From the NCBI RefSeq assembly GCF_027942865.1, contig NC_134514.1, positions 16,229,965 to 16,293,964 of the forward strand: a stretch of 64,000 bases of DNA, given 5' to 3'. Both the position numbers and the translations under genes were made by a program. Numbering within the stretch: the stretch's first letter is position 1; each line of letters opens with the position of its first letter. This DNA comes from Odontesthes bonariensis (lineage: Eukaryota > Chordata > Actinopteri > Atheriniformes > Atherinopsidae). Of this stretch, positions 12,901 to 23,600 are shown one piece after another. Under the pieces are notes generated by a model, which had not been told where the DNA came from, made no database searches, and saw only the letters and a list, made by a program, of their open reading frames with translations.

Positions 12901-15900
12901 GTTTTTTTTATTTAAATTTTTTTCCTCATCTCCTTCAGGCCAGAATCAGAATCCAGCTCAGAATCCCGGTCACGATCTCGTTCTCCTGCCCCGGAGAAGA
13001 TCACGTTCATCACCAGCTACGGAGGCAGCGAGGATGAATCTGGAGCAGCGACACAAGCTGCCGCTCCTCACGCTGGCCACGCCCCCACCAGCTTGCAGCA
13101 CTCTGCAGGTCATAGCAGGGGCTCCCGGTCGGTAACTTTCCCCCTTTTTGGCTTTTCTTTGGTTATTTTCTCTCTTACGGTCATTATTTTAATTGACACG
13201 ACCACAGCTGTTGGTGCAGAGAGAATTCAGATGGAGTTTTGTGGTCGGTGAGATGGGTCAGTTTTCAGATAATCAGTGGAAAAAGCTGCGGATGAGTAAC
13301 AAATCGGACCAAAGTAACTGCATGTGCATAAAGAAAATTTGTGTATTAGGGTAGGCTCAGGTTTGATGCACATTTACTGAATTATGGTTGTGCATGTCAA
13401 ATTGTGGCAATGCAGGTAGATGCAGAACACTGAAGTCTGCTGTTGATACATTTTATTTAAGTTTGATATTGTATAATTATTACATAAGATGGCAGATAGC
13501 TGGATAGGTGCCACACTGGAATTATTACTCAAACTCCATCTTTGTTTGTTCAGGAGGCGAAGGTCATCCTCCAGTCGCTCCCCTTCCTCCTCCTCTCGCT
13601 CGTCATCTAGGTCTTCCTCTCGCTCATCTTCCCGTTCACGCCGAGCCCGGCGAGGACGTGGGAGAAGAGATGGGCGCCGCTCCCGGAGTCACTCTCGGTC
13701 GAGGCGGCGTTCCAGATCTCACTCCCGAGGCAGAGGAGGAAATGGAGGGGCTGGATCCTGGAGGAGACGTGACCGGACAAGATCGCGGTCTAATGACAGA
13801 GACAGAGACCGAGACCGGGAGAGGGAGAGGGAGAGGGAAAGGGAGAGGGACAGAGCAAGAGAACGAGACAGAGAACGTGACCGGGACAGGGACAGGAGAC
13901 GATATTCAGCTCGCAGACGAACGAGGTCAGATTAACCTCCCAGCCACACTGCGGTTTTGCTTAACAAATACGTTTGTGACCTAAATCCAACTGCCTCTCC
14001 TACAGGTCCCGATCCAGCTCACGGCAGGGCGGCAGTACGAGGCGAGGGGCTCGGAGCAGTGGAGGACATCGCCGTGGAGACAGTGGTAGTCGAAGTCCCT
14101 ATCAGTCTCCCAGCCAACTGCCCCACAGTCCTTCCCCTGCTCACACAGGGTCCCAGCCTTCTGCCACCACCGTCTCTGACAAGCTGAGAAAGTAAGACCG
14201 TGTTGACATTAAATGTGTAAACACGCCCATAAATCTAGAAAAAGAATATCTATAGACCGATGGGCTCAAAAATATTTGGACATGGGCACAATCTTTGTCA
14301 TGTTTGCGTTTTATGAAATAAAGACGAGTTTAAAGTGCCTCTCAGCTTTAATATTAGGAAATTCACATTTGTATCGGAGGAAGAAGAAATTACACCACAT
14401 TAACATGGTGACCCCTCTGCTTAGGTACTAAAATATCATCGGACAAATGAAAATGATCATAAACAACATGCTCATTTCTTTAACACTTATTTGAGAATCC
14501 TTTGGAGCCAGCAGCTGACAGAGCGGGAACATATGTACATCACAGAAGAACTGCTTATTCTGCCCCTGTTGTAATACAGCGGGGGTTCCCATTTGGTGGA
14601 AATATCCTTTGTCACATCATTGAAAAACCCAGTTGAGTCTTTTCCAGTAGAAGCCACACATGCCCATGTCATCACACTGCCTCCACTTGGTCTGGATCAT
14701 GAGTTGTTTCAAGCCTTCTCCGTCGTGTTTCTTTGATCATTCTGGTGCAGGTTGATCTTAGCTCACTCTGTCCAAAGAACAGTTGAAGAACTAAGGCATT
14801 GTTTAGAACACCTGTATGTGCCCAAAAGAGGGCACTTGGCGGGGAAAATTTGTAACCAGTGTGGGAGGGGTGATGAACTGAATCTTAGAGCCTTCAGCAC
14901 ATTTATTTTTCCTATTTTTCTTTGCTTATAGCACCACTTTGTCATTTTTAAACCACCTATACATAGGCATTAGTGCCTGTGCTAGATGCTCGTAAGTATT
15001 GAATTACAACTTTTCAGCTGTAAAAATAAATAAATAAGTAATAATAGTCCATTTAAATCTGTTTCTTTTTACAGCCTCTGTATTTTCTTTCAAGAAATCC
15101 TCTTTCTTGTTGACTCAAATATTAAGTCTCCCGTAAGAATGTGCTTCACCATCACTTAATGTTGTGAATGTCTTAAGTATTTTTTGTTCTTTAAAGCAAC
15201 ACTAAACATTCACTTGTTTTGAAGTACTCTGGCCTTTATTATGCACATTCCTCGGGCCTAAAACTGCCCTGGCACTGTTCTACCTTACAGTCTTTGTTTC
15301 CTCTTCAACATGACAAAAAAGTTCATGTGTATGGTTGTACATGTGCAGGGCTCACATGGAGATTTGCGTCTATAACGGAGGTGTGACATCCCATAACTGT
15401 AGGGGGAGCCAGAGAGCAAAGAATTGCCAAAAACTCTAGTGTTACTTTAACATGGAAAGAATCCTGTGAGCCTCCATGTCCAGGATTTAGTTTAATTTTT
15501 GATTCTTTCACTGAAAGCTTCTTTCACCACATTATTTAAGCTCAGAGTTCACACCTGTCCATGAAACTGCCTTTTAACTCAACTTTCCAACTATATTAGG
15601 ATCGATGGAAAAGAGGGTTCTTCATATTAAACGGCTGTAATTTCTTCTTCCGTTTTGGATATTCATGCATTCAAATTGAATCTGAGAGAGTGCACTTCAA
15701 ACCCAAAATAATAGAACCCTAATTAGAGTATGTGTTGTTTAAATTCCAGAATTAAATGTTTTTTCTTGTGTGTTAAGATGCTGAATTAATTTAGTCACAA
15801 TGTAAACATACACAAGCTTATTTTCATTTACTTTTGCCAAACAACTTGAGATTGTTTGTTCTGATTCAGCCTTTTAAAAAGTATCACCGAAACGTGGCGC

Positions 15901-17157
15901 TGCCTCAGTCCTATGCAAAGTCCTTTTTAAAGATTAATTCACCGCAGAAGGTTAGGATGTGTTTGAAGGTTAATACAGTATTTATGTGTAAATGAAAATG
16001 TCCTCATCACCTCAGCATAATGTCCTCTTTTTATCCTCCTCTCCTCAGGCCTGACACTCCGGGTGGTAAAGAGACGGGAGCTGCCAAAGTCAGTAAGAAT
16101 TTGTTCTAGCTGGGTTTCTTGCTAAAGCCTACGCCTCCCTCATCCCTGACAGGCTGACATGGTTGTCCATCAGACTGGGATGTAGAAGCCATTTTTACCC
16201 TCAGACAAAAAAAAAAAAAAAAGATTGCTTTTACCCCCCCAAGTTGGACATAATCTGCAGTCAGATCCCCCCCACCTCTGCTATAAATTTACAGTGTTCT
16301 TGCACACGATGAAAAATGACTGAATTAATGCTGCCTTTTCTGTGTGAAGCGACCATTTAGGCTCTTTGAAGTTTTCATTGTCTTTATGGTCCGTGTGAGT
16401 GGCGAATGTATGTATACTGTGCAAACACACGTGCGTGAGAGAGTGCGGTGTCTTTATATATCTGTTTGTAGTCTCAAACGTACTGCAGGGCGTCGCACAT
16501 CAGCAAGACGCAGATAAACAAGGTGACTACATCCCCTCAGGACCATTATTCATCGGCCCAGTGATGTTTTTTAACAGGAAAAGTTAGACTGATCTTTCAC
16601 TAAAAATATGGTATTGCTTACACCAGGATATATGAGAGTATTTATACAGTAAACATTTTTATCTCCAAAAGGTTGAGCAGTTCTCTTTTGACAGTATACA
16701 GGCTTGGATTGTTCCATAACTACAAATACTTTGACTTTTCACTGACCAAACTTGTTTTCTCCCCCTGCCTCCTGGAAAAGAAGAAACCGTTTTGAGTTCA
16801 ACCATCCAAAAAAAAAAAAAAAAAAGCTATAAGTTATGATGTACCTCGGTGTTGAGCGTGCCTGTGGTGTTGTGACCTGCAGTTTTTCTTGCCTGGCCAG
16901 GTCTGAACAACCCAGTAATGGGTGTGTCAGTGAAAAAACGCCACGGGCTCTTCCTGAACTTTTCTAAAGTTGCCGGACCTGAACTTGCTCGTGTTTCACT
17001 CTCTGACCCTCTGTTCTTCTTCAGCCGTTCTGTTTCCTTTTATCTCTGAGAGTAGTGTGAATGTAAATACGTTTAGTAAAGGTTCATGTGACTGGATCCT
17101 GCTCGTTGTTAACAGTCCTACAGCAGCTGCACGCTAACAGCAGCAGTTTGTCTGTGA

Positions 17158-17205
<48 letters not shown>

Positions 17206-19164
17206 CCTGTATGTGTGTTGACTCAACAAACAGCACTTGTAATTATTTTATCCTTTGCCTTTTTTATCTCCAGCTGCTACTGTACATAAAGGTGATAGTA
17301 TCGCATTTGTATAACAGCACAGATACACACATGCACTCGAACTCTTTTGTTGGACTGTGAAAGGTTGTGCTCACACAATTGTGTCACCTGCAGCTCAAGA
17401 TGACCCCACAGGAGCGACTGAAGCTACGAATGCAGAAGGCGCTCAACAAGCAGTGTGAGTGCAGCCAAGTAGAGTGCATGTGGTTGGGAATTTAGATGTG
17501 GGCAATTTACTTTAGACCTCTCAAAGATGAACATGTTGATCTGTAACTCTGATTAAAATGATGCAAATGGAAAAGGTATTTTTGTTCCTGTCTGAATTCA
17601 GTATGTTTTCATGTGTTTGTTTGTTTTTCTGACCCTGCAGCCAAGGCGGATAAGAAAGCCGCTCAGGTGAAAATCCAGCAGCAGGAAAGCAAACGGCAGG
17701 TGTGTGTTTGTAGTTGAGATTAATGCAGAAACAGAGGCTTCCTTATCGTCCATTTCCCCTCATTGCTCTTTGTTTATCTTACAGGAGCGCGAAGGAGAGC
17801 TGCGAGCCATGGCACGCAAGATCCGTATGAAGTAAGCCGGTGTGTTTTGAAATCAACTGCTTGGTATTTGTGTTGCAATTGTCTGACCTTGAGGCCTTAT
17901 GTTTAGGGAACGTGAGCGGCGTGAGAAAGAAAGGGATGAGTGGGAAAGACAGTATGGGCGACAGAGTCACTCACCTTCACCCTCCAAATATGGTGAGACT
18001 GAATGTTTTCAATCACAAATATATTTAATTGATAATTTAGTTTTGCGAACATGCGTTTTTTTGTCTGTTTTCTGTCTCGCATGCTCAGACAGCTGAAATG
18101 TGTAACCGGTTAAAACACTGTCTGATTGGCTGCCATCAGTTTCTGCTATCAAAGTTTTACAGGCTTTGGGATATTCAGGCATGCTCTTGTTTTCATTGTG
18201 GCTTTCTGTCCTCTGTCCCTCAGGCCGAGAAAGCAACTCATACAAAAGGTATGTGAGAAGCCACAAGAATCTCCACAGTTCCAAAGAAGCAGAGTGATTT
18301 ATGTTTGTTTTTCTTTTCACATTAATTCACAAGCATCGTCTCAAAGGCTCATCATAATGGCTGGGGATTTAATTCTTGAGCCGCTCGACTTCCTCTTGAG
18401 GCACAGATTAGCCTTGATGGGTTAGAGGCAGAGTGTGAGGAGAAAGTTATTCTAAATGTTCCTGAAGCAAACCCAAACTCATGGTGTAGTTTATTTTTCC
18501 ATCAGTAACAAAACTACACTTGCAGAGCACTTCATTAGAGCACAGTATTTTCACAGGGTAGAACTTGCCTTTGTTCTCAAATCAACCTCAATTCTGGGTG
18601 CATGAATGCCATAAGTTGTTGTAAATGTTACTCTTAAGATGATTCTCCACATTGACACGGTTGCATCACGTGATGACTGCAGCTGCTCTCATGTTGCCAG
18701 TCTTTCTCTTTACCACATCCCAAAGGGGTTTAAATGGAGTCGGGTCTGGTGATCTGTCACAGACGTCCACTGTATTCTTTGTCGTTCTCACAAAACTCAG
18801 CATTTGCTTTGTGATTTGGAGTTTTATTTTTTTTTAAGTTACTCTTGTTGTGCTGGGACCATTTGTTTTTTAGCTGGTCTGATATCTGATCTGAACATGA
18901 ACACAACTAAACTGATTTAGTTTAGAGTTCTTCGTTCAAATGTAGAGTTGCATCAAAAACTCATAGTAGGACTTTCCTGGTGTCAAACTTGTGTTTTCGA
19001 TCAGCAGTGCTTCTAAAATCTGTCTCATTACAATCATACTCTTTATGTTTGCATCTAAGTCATTTGTTGCTGGCTTGTACACTTACGTCTTTTGTTGTTC
19101 CAGAAGGTCTCGGTCTCGGTCGCGGTCTCTGTCTCGGTCGAGGAGTCCACCTTACAAATATTGA
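9950..19164 (+). CDS. clasrp: CLASRP, CLK4-associating serine/arginine-rich protein
   Basis: Coding exons: 9950-10048, 10254-10351, 10468-10569, 11003-11082, 11228-11312, 11426-11562, 12104-12200, 12461-12539, 12623-12696, 12785-12826, 12939-13127, 13554-13925, 14006-14191, 16049-16088, 17394-17454, 17641-17699, 17785-17831, 17907-17992, 18224-18248 and 19104-19164. They sum to 2019 bases, 672 residues, close to human CLASRP as I recall it (about 674). The start MWQEARKHERKLRGMMVDYK is the family N-terminus. A SWAP-type N-terminal domain (about residues 1-200) is followed by acidic and helical stretches (VEVDVDELNQ, EAIKHAKALE), an RS domain (about 300-540) with a long RD/RE run in the 372-base exon, a conserved TPQERLKLRMQKALN block, and a C-terminal RS tail ending PPYKY. 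It is a nuclear SR-related protein that binds CLK4 and influences alternative splicing. Exons 12939-13127 and 16049-16088 must use weak GTCGGT and GTCAGT donors to stay in frame (see findings). Confidence 0.96.
14192..16048 (+). other. clasrp: clasrp intron (1.86 kb) holding a Tc1-like remnant
   Basis: This is the largest intron among the coding exons apart from the leader intron. Its left half is a decayed transposon, listed separately. The right half (about 14950-16040) is AT-rich with nothing recognised. Confidence 0.7.
14235..14800 (-). mobile_element. Decayed Tc1-like transposon fragment (antisense)
   Basis: Read on the minus strand, 14675-14487 gives a broken but recognisable stretch in the order GGSVMTWACV-type catalytic-core motif, then NDVTKDI. 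This corresponds to the GGSVMVWGC region of Tc1/mariner transposases. The DNA at 14697-14775 resembles, in antisense, the segment encoding the SDESKF-to-HDP region of common fish copies. Stops and frameshifts interrupt it, and no intact terminal repeats were found. It is an inactive insertion inside a clasrp intron. Confidence 0.65.
16089..17393 (+). other. clasrp: clasrp intron with simple repeats
   Basis: This intron has A-tracts at about 16208-16222 and 16808-16825 and a (CA)n microsatellite near its 3' end. Nothing else was recognised. Confidence 0.7.
17159..17204. repeat. (CA)n microsatellite
   Basis: About 23 uninterrupted CA units lie within a clasrp intron, some 190 bases upstream of the 17394 acceptor. 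Confidence 0.97.
18249..19103 (+). other. clasrp: Last clasrp intron
   Basis: Donor GTATGT follows 18248 and the acceptor precedes 19104. The interior shows no recognised repeat or coding signal. Confidence 0.7.
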
Positions 19165-19845
19165 ACCTGAAGGCGGGAAATGGGACGCATCCTACAGAAC
19201 CTTCAGTACTGCAGCTTGTCGTTGGCACACATTTTCTCTAGCAAGAGACTATTACGTGAAAATATGAAGAAATGGAGTGAAAGGCTGTTGGCTAATTTAA
19301 CAACGTAGAAACCTGCACCCAAACTCATACGTTCTGTCGTACTGCTCACATACACATAGTAAAAAAACATTGACTGTGACCTCTTAAATTCACTAATGAC
19401 GGATGATTTTTTATTTTAATCTGCCCCTTTCATTTCTGCTTCATCTCATAAAGACTCATCAGTTGTTTTGGTGTCTCCACTTCATGCATGCCAACTCATT
19501 CTTGCTTTTTTTTTCTTGGACATTTTTATTTCTTCAGAAGATGTAATACAAAGCAATACACCTGACATTTTTCCCTGTATCTCCCTGTTTTCCCCACAAC
19601 TTACATTTCTGTAACAGGGAATTCTCAATCTAAAGATAATACGAACTAATGTACAGGATATTTATACACATCAAATTGAAACCACTTTATGAGCGCAGAT
19701 TTAGCCCCGTACATTTATTAGAACCGTTGGTTGCTCTTTTTGTACTCAGTTCTCAGCCAGTCAACAAAAGAAAATAACTTTCGTTCTCACTAATGTGTAA
19801 AATGAAACACAGAACAATGAATAAAAATTACTTTGGAATTATCAG
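19165..19845 (+). promoter_or_regulatory. clasrp: clasrp 3'UTR and poly(A) signal
   Basis: The 3'UTR follows the TGA at 19162-19164. AATAAA at 19820-19825 is the only strong signal before the next promoter, giving a UTR of about 680 bases. The distance from this signal to the znf296 promoter is only about 500 bases. Confidence 0.75.
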
Positions 19846-20334
19846 ACTATGTTTTCTGTCTTGAATTTAGAAATTGTTTCCCTGAGAAATATTCTCGGAA
19901 GTTGTAAAACGTCGTAAACTTCTGCTCAGATCTATTTCTGAGGCTTTATTTCATGTTTACTCAGACTTCTCGGTGTTGCAGTACGCTGCTTTCGCCACCA
20001 GATGGTGACAGATTTCAACGCTCATCGACGCTTCTTGTTGCGGAGTCATTCCGTAACTTTAAAGCTGTTCTCAGGTTTTCTGTATTTATCCGGTGGATAC
20101 GAGATGGCTCGTCAACACGAAAAGCAGAAATGAATGTTACCCTGGTTCCGGTTTAGTTTTGGAGACACCTGTGGAAAGCTCTGTGGTTGTTCTTCTGAGC
20201 TGCTGAGCAGGAACTCAGATGATGATAGTCGCTAAAAAAAATTTTTAAAAAAACGTTTAAAGCGTAAAGAATCAAACGGTTAAAGCTCAGTGACTATGTT
20301 TGAAGGGATACATGCTTTAAAGTGATATAACATC
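19846..20334. other. Short intergenic spacer between clasrp and znf296
   Basis: About 0.5 kb. It contains a near-consensus CTCF-like motif, CCACCAGATGGTGA at 19995-20008. The open frame at 19953-20156 has no recognisable protein character. Confidence 0.5.
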
Positions 20335-20615
20335 TTGTTTACGGAGTGTGTTCCCCGAAGAGGGCGGGGTCAAGGTTGGCGGGGCGGGCGGTGCTTTCGG
20401 TCGCACATGCCCCCTTTTGCCCTCCGCTCGCTGCGGGGGAAGAAGCGTGAACTTGAACGCTGTCTCCACAGCTCAGTGCCAGCCCAGGCGGAGGCCAGTC
20501 AGTCTTATCAGTCCGTCCCTGCCACTCGAGTTTCGGTCAACTTATCTCAGAAGGAGCAGCTGGACGGGGTCTTGTTTGGGTTTGTGACCCAGAAAGGTGC
20601 CAAACGCTCGACGCG
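20335..20615 (+). promoter_or_regulatory. znf296: znf296 promoter and 5'UTR, GC-box type
   Basis: This is a GC-rich block with GC boxes GGGCGGGG (20362-20369) and GGGGCGGG (20381-20388). It lies 230-250 bases upstream of the start codon and has no TATA box, as expected of a CpG-type promoter. Short upstream reading frames (20335-20655 and 20348-20587) overlap the leader. They are probably chance frames in GC-rich DNA, although one overlaps the start codon and could lower translation. Confidence 0.6.
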
Positions 20616-23600
20616 ATGTCCAGGCGCAAACTTGGAAGCAGACCGCAGCACCTGAGTGCAATTCAAGGTAAGCCTGGGGGGAAAGAGCTGTGTGTGGGCA
20701 CGTTGGGACGGTGGTAGACGGCTGGGATGTTTTTTTTTTAGATGAATCCAACATGAATTCAGGTATTTTAATTTGGTGCCACTTTGCGCGCGTGCTTTGG
20801 ATGAGTGCTGGTATCGGTCACCATAATGCTCTGGCTGAGTGGATGTTGGGGAGCGCCTCATTCTTTAAATTGTCAAGCACGTGATGTACTTCTCAGAAGT
20901 GTCTTTGTATTAAACATCAACGGCTCTGTAATACTTGAATGAAGGCTTCACGGGCAAATGTTTGAAGAAGGGCACAGATGATGTCCGCGTTTTGTCCTGA
21001 TGTGTAGCCTAGGCTATTGTTGCAGCTGCAGTTCCCATAGAGGAAGGACCGGTTTATTAGCACGCTCTTCTCTGAGGCTACAGGTCCGAACACGATGATT
21101 AATGTTTCCAGGTTAGGAGATGATCAAGTTTCCCCGTCGGTCTCTGGTTTTGTTTGTGACTCTTTTTTTTTAGTCATCTGGCTTTGGGACATCACATGTT
21201 TAAAGTCGAGACACTTTCTCGGTTCTGCGTCACATCATCCCGGAGTTTTTGTATTAATTAGATAATACTCTGATGTAAAAATGTAGTCCAGACTTGGCCC
21301 CAATTCACCTGACTGTTCAGATTAGTCATAAACCATAAAGAAGACGGCGCTGAAAGCAAATTAGGACAGAGAGTCAAACAGCATTTGTTTTTCACAGTTC
21401 TCCACTGGAGACCAGTGGTGCGTGTCTGGTGTGACCACAGGCCCTGACTCAACTCCGTGTTTGTGTGTGCGTGCGTGCGCGCGCGCGTGTAACCGCGCCT
21501 TGCAAGTCTGCACACACAGCGCAGCCCTGAAACAGGAAAGGTGACATTTTTGAGTAACAACTGGCGAGATCCGACTTTAGACTGTACTGTCTGTACCTGT
21601 CCTGTTTGCTGGCCTGCCCAGGCTGGGCAGGTGGATCCAGCGCAGGCATCAAGGTGTGCCCGTGACCGCGTTGAGCAACAGACTTCTGACCCCCCCTCGC
21701 CTCCCCTCTTCCTCCTCCTCCTCTCTCTCCCATAAAGGTACACAGAGTTTACTCAGGCTCTTCAGAGGTTTGACTGAAGTTTCTGCATTCAAAACTGCAA
21801 ACTACACACGATTTGTCAAGTTAATGTTAAAATTAGATTAGCTGCCCTGCACGAGCGTGGACGTCGTACACAAGGCCTGCTCTTATCTCAAACACCTTTA
21901 GTCACTTTTTTCTCTTTTATTGCGATCTACTTCCTGTTGAGAAACTCCCGTTGCCTGTGGCTGGTAGGCAGCGTTTTTACTTTGAGTAAAAGTAAAACGC
22001 CTTTGTCAAGATCGTCACTTTTGATTCCGTCATTTCTGTACTCAGCTGCAGTCATATGAACAGGACGTGCGAGTTTGAGCTGAGATGGACGGTTTGGGCT
22101 CCTCACTCTGCACCCGGCTGCCTCAGTAAGTGCGAGCAGATCTGTAACCGGTTAAAGGAAGTGGTCAGTGTTGGTTGAGCAGATTGGCCTCGTTGTGCCT
22201 ATAACTGAAACCAGCACTTTCAATCACTATGTCTGTTTGCTTTTCCATTGAGGTCAACACTCTTGAGTCTTTAATTTATAATAGCAGGGTCAAAAGCTTG
22301 TGTTCAGATGTGTCCAAGTTGACTGCCATCCAGTACATTCTGCTAATATCTATACGGAGGGACTATTTTCTCATCGTAAGTATATGGGACACATGCACCT
22401 AGATTTCACATGTATGTTTTTCATGATCTATAGGCCTTCAGTTAAAAAAAAAAGTCTGCCCCACAGTAATGTACTCTCCATATAACAGAACTTTATGCTT
22501 GAACCATGGAATTAAAGTGTCATAAATATCAGATTACAATGGGATTTCTAATGTAAGGAAGCATATTTGTACCCCTAAAAAATTAAAGGACTGCTTTTAA
22601 AGATCATTTTCACTAACGGTCAAACTGCAGATTGTTTTATTGTGCCATTGTTTGGCGTCATTCTCAGAAATTCTATAAACCCGAGTCCAAAGATGATGTT
22701 TTCACATGTCTTGTTTGGCCTTGTTCTCAAAGGAATCTGAAATGCAATCTAGATTTACCTTTGACTGTCAGTTAATTCATTTATTTTTTTTGCAGCCTCG
22801 TTAAAAACAAAGAGAAAAAAGCTGTACTCTTTCAACACTAAAACTGTGTTACCTGGTTATAATTGAAATTCCCTCTCCTCCCCCAGATGCCACTGAAATG
22901 GAGGATGGCACAGGCTCATCAGGTGACCCCCATCCTCCGCCTCCTCCACAGGTTCGAGCCCCTGACGAGGGTCGGGACCTCCTAACTTGCGGCCAGTGCA
23001 GCCAGGCTTTCCCCCTCGCCCACATCCTGGCGTTCATCCAGCACAAACAGGGTGGCTGCGGCTCACAAAACCAAGCCCCTAACGCAAACGCCACTCCCCC
23101 CTCACCTGCCAGCCGAGCCAGGCACCAGCAGGCGACCAACGCCGAGCCGGGGCCCGGGTTCATCGAATTGCGGCGAGTGGCGGCCAGGGACCGAGCCTGG
23201 GGGGAGGAGCCCAGCAAATCAGGTGAGTGCATGGCAGAGGTAGAAGAAGGTGGCAGGTTGCTAATTAGTGACTCTGTTTTTTGTTTTGTTTTATTTTTAT
23301 TTTTTTGACTGCCCTTGTCTTCATCTAACAACTGCTCCTCCTCCCTCTCGAGTCCAGCTAATTAACTAGCCGTTGCCATTAGCAGACCTGCGTGAGTTAG
23401 TGACGCACAGGCTAATTGTGTGGAAAGGATGGGTGTCAGGAACATTCAGAGGGCACCGAGGGTCCCAGAGGGCTCCGTGCTGAGCACCTGAGCTCCTTCC
23501 CATCTCCCTGGCTGTCAGTCTCTGAGGTGGAGTGGCCAGGTAAACATGTTTCTTCCTGCCTGTCACCCCCGGCGACCTGGACAGCGGAGACTGAAATCAC

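Noticed and set aside
13508..13984. Alternative-frame protein of the clasrp RS exon as a real product
   Set aside because: The main RS frame matches CLASRP on both sides. The other frame is explained by repetitive codons and is kept only as a low-interest finding.
22849..23331. 160-residue minus-strand frame opposite znf296 exon 2
   Set aside because: It is an antisense shadow. The plus-strand CCHC finger frame with correct splice borders explains the openness.
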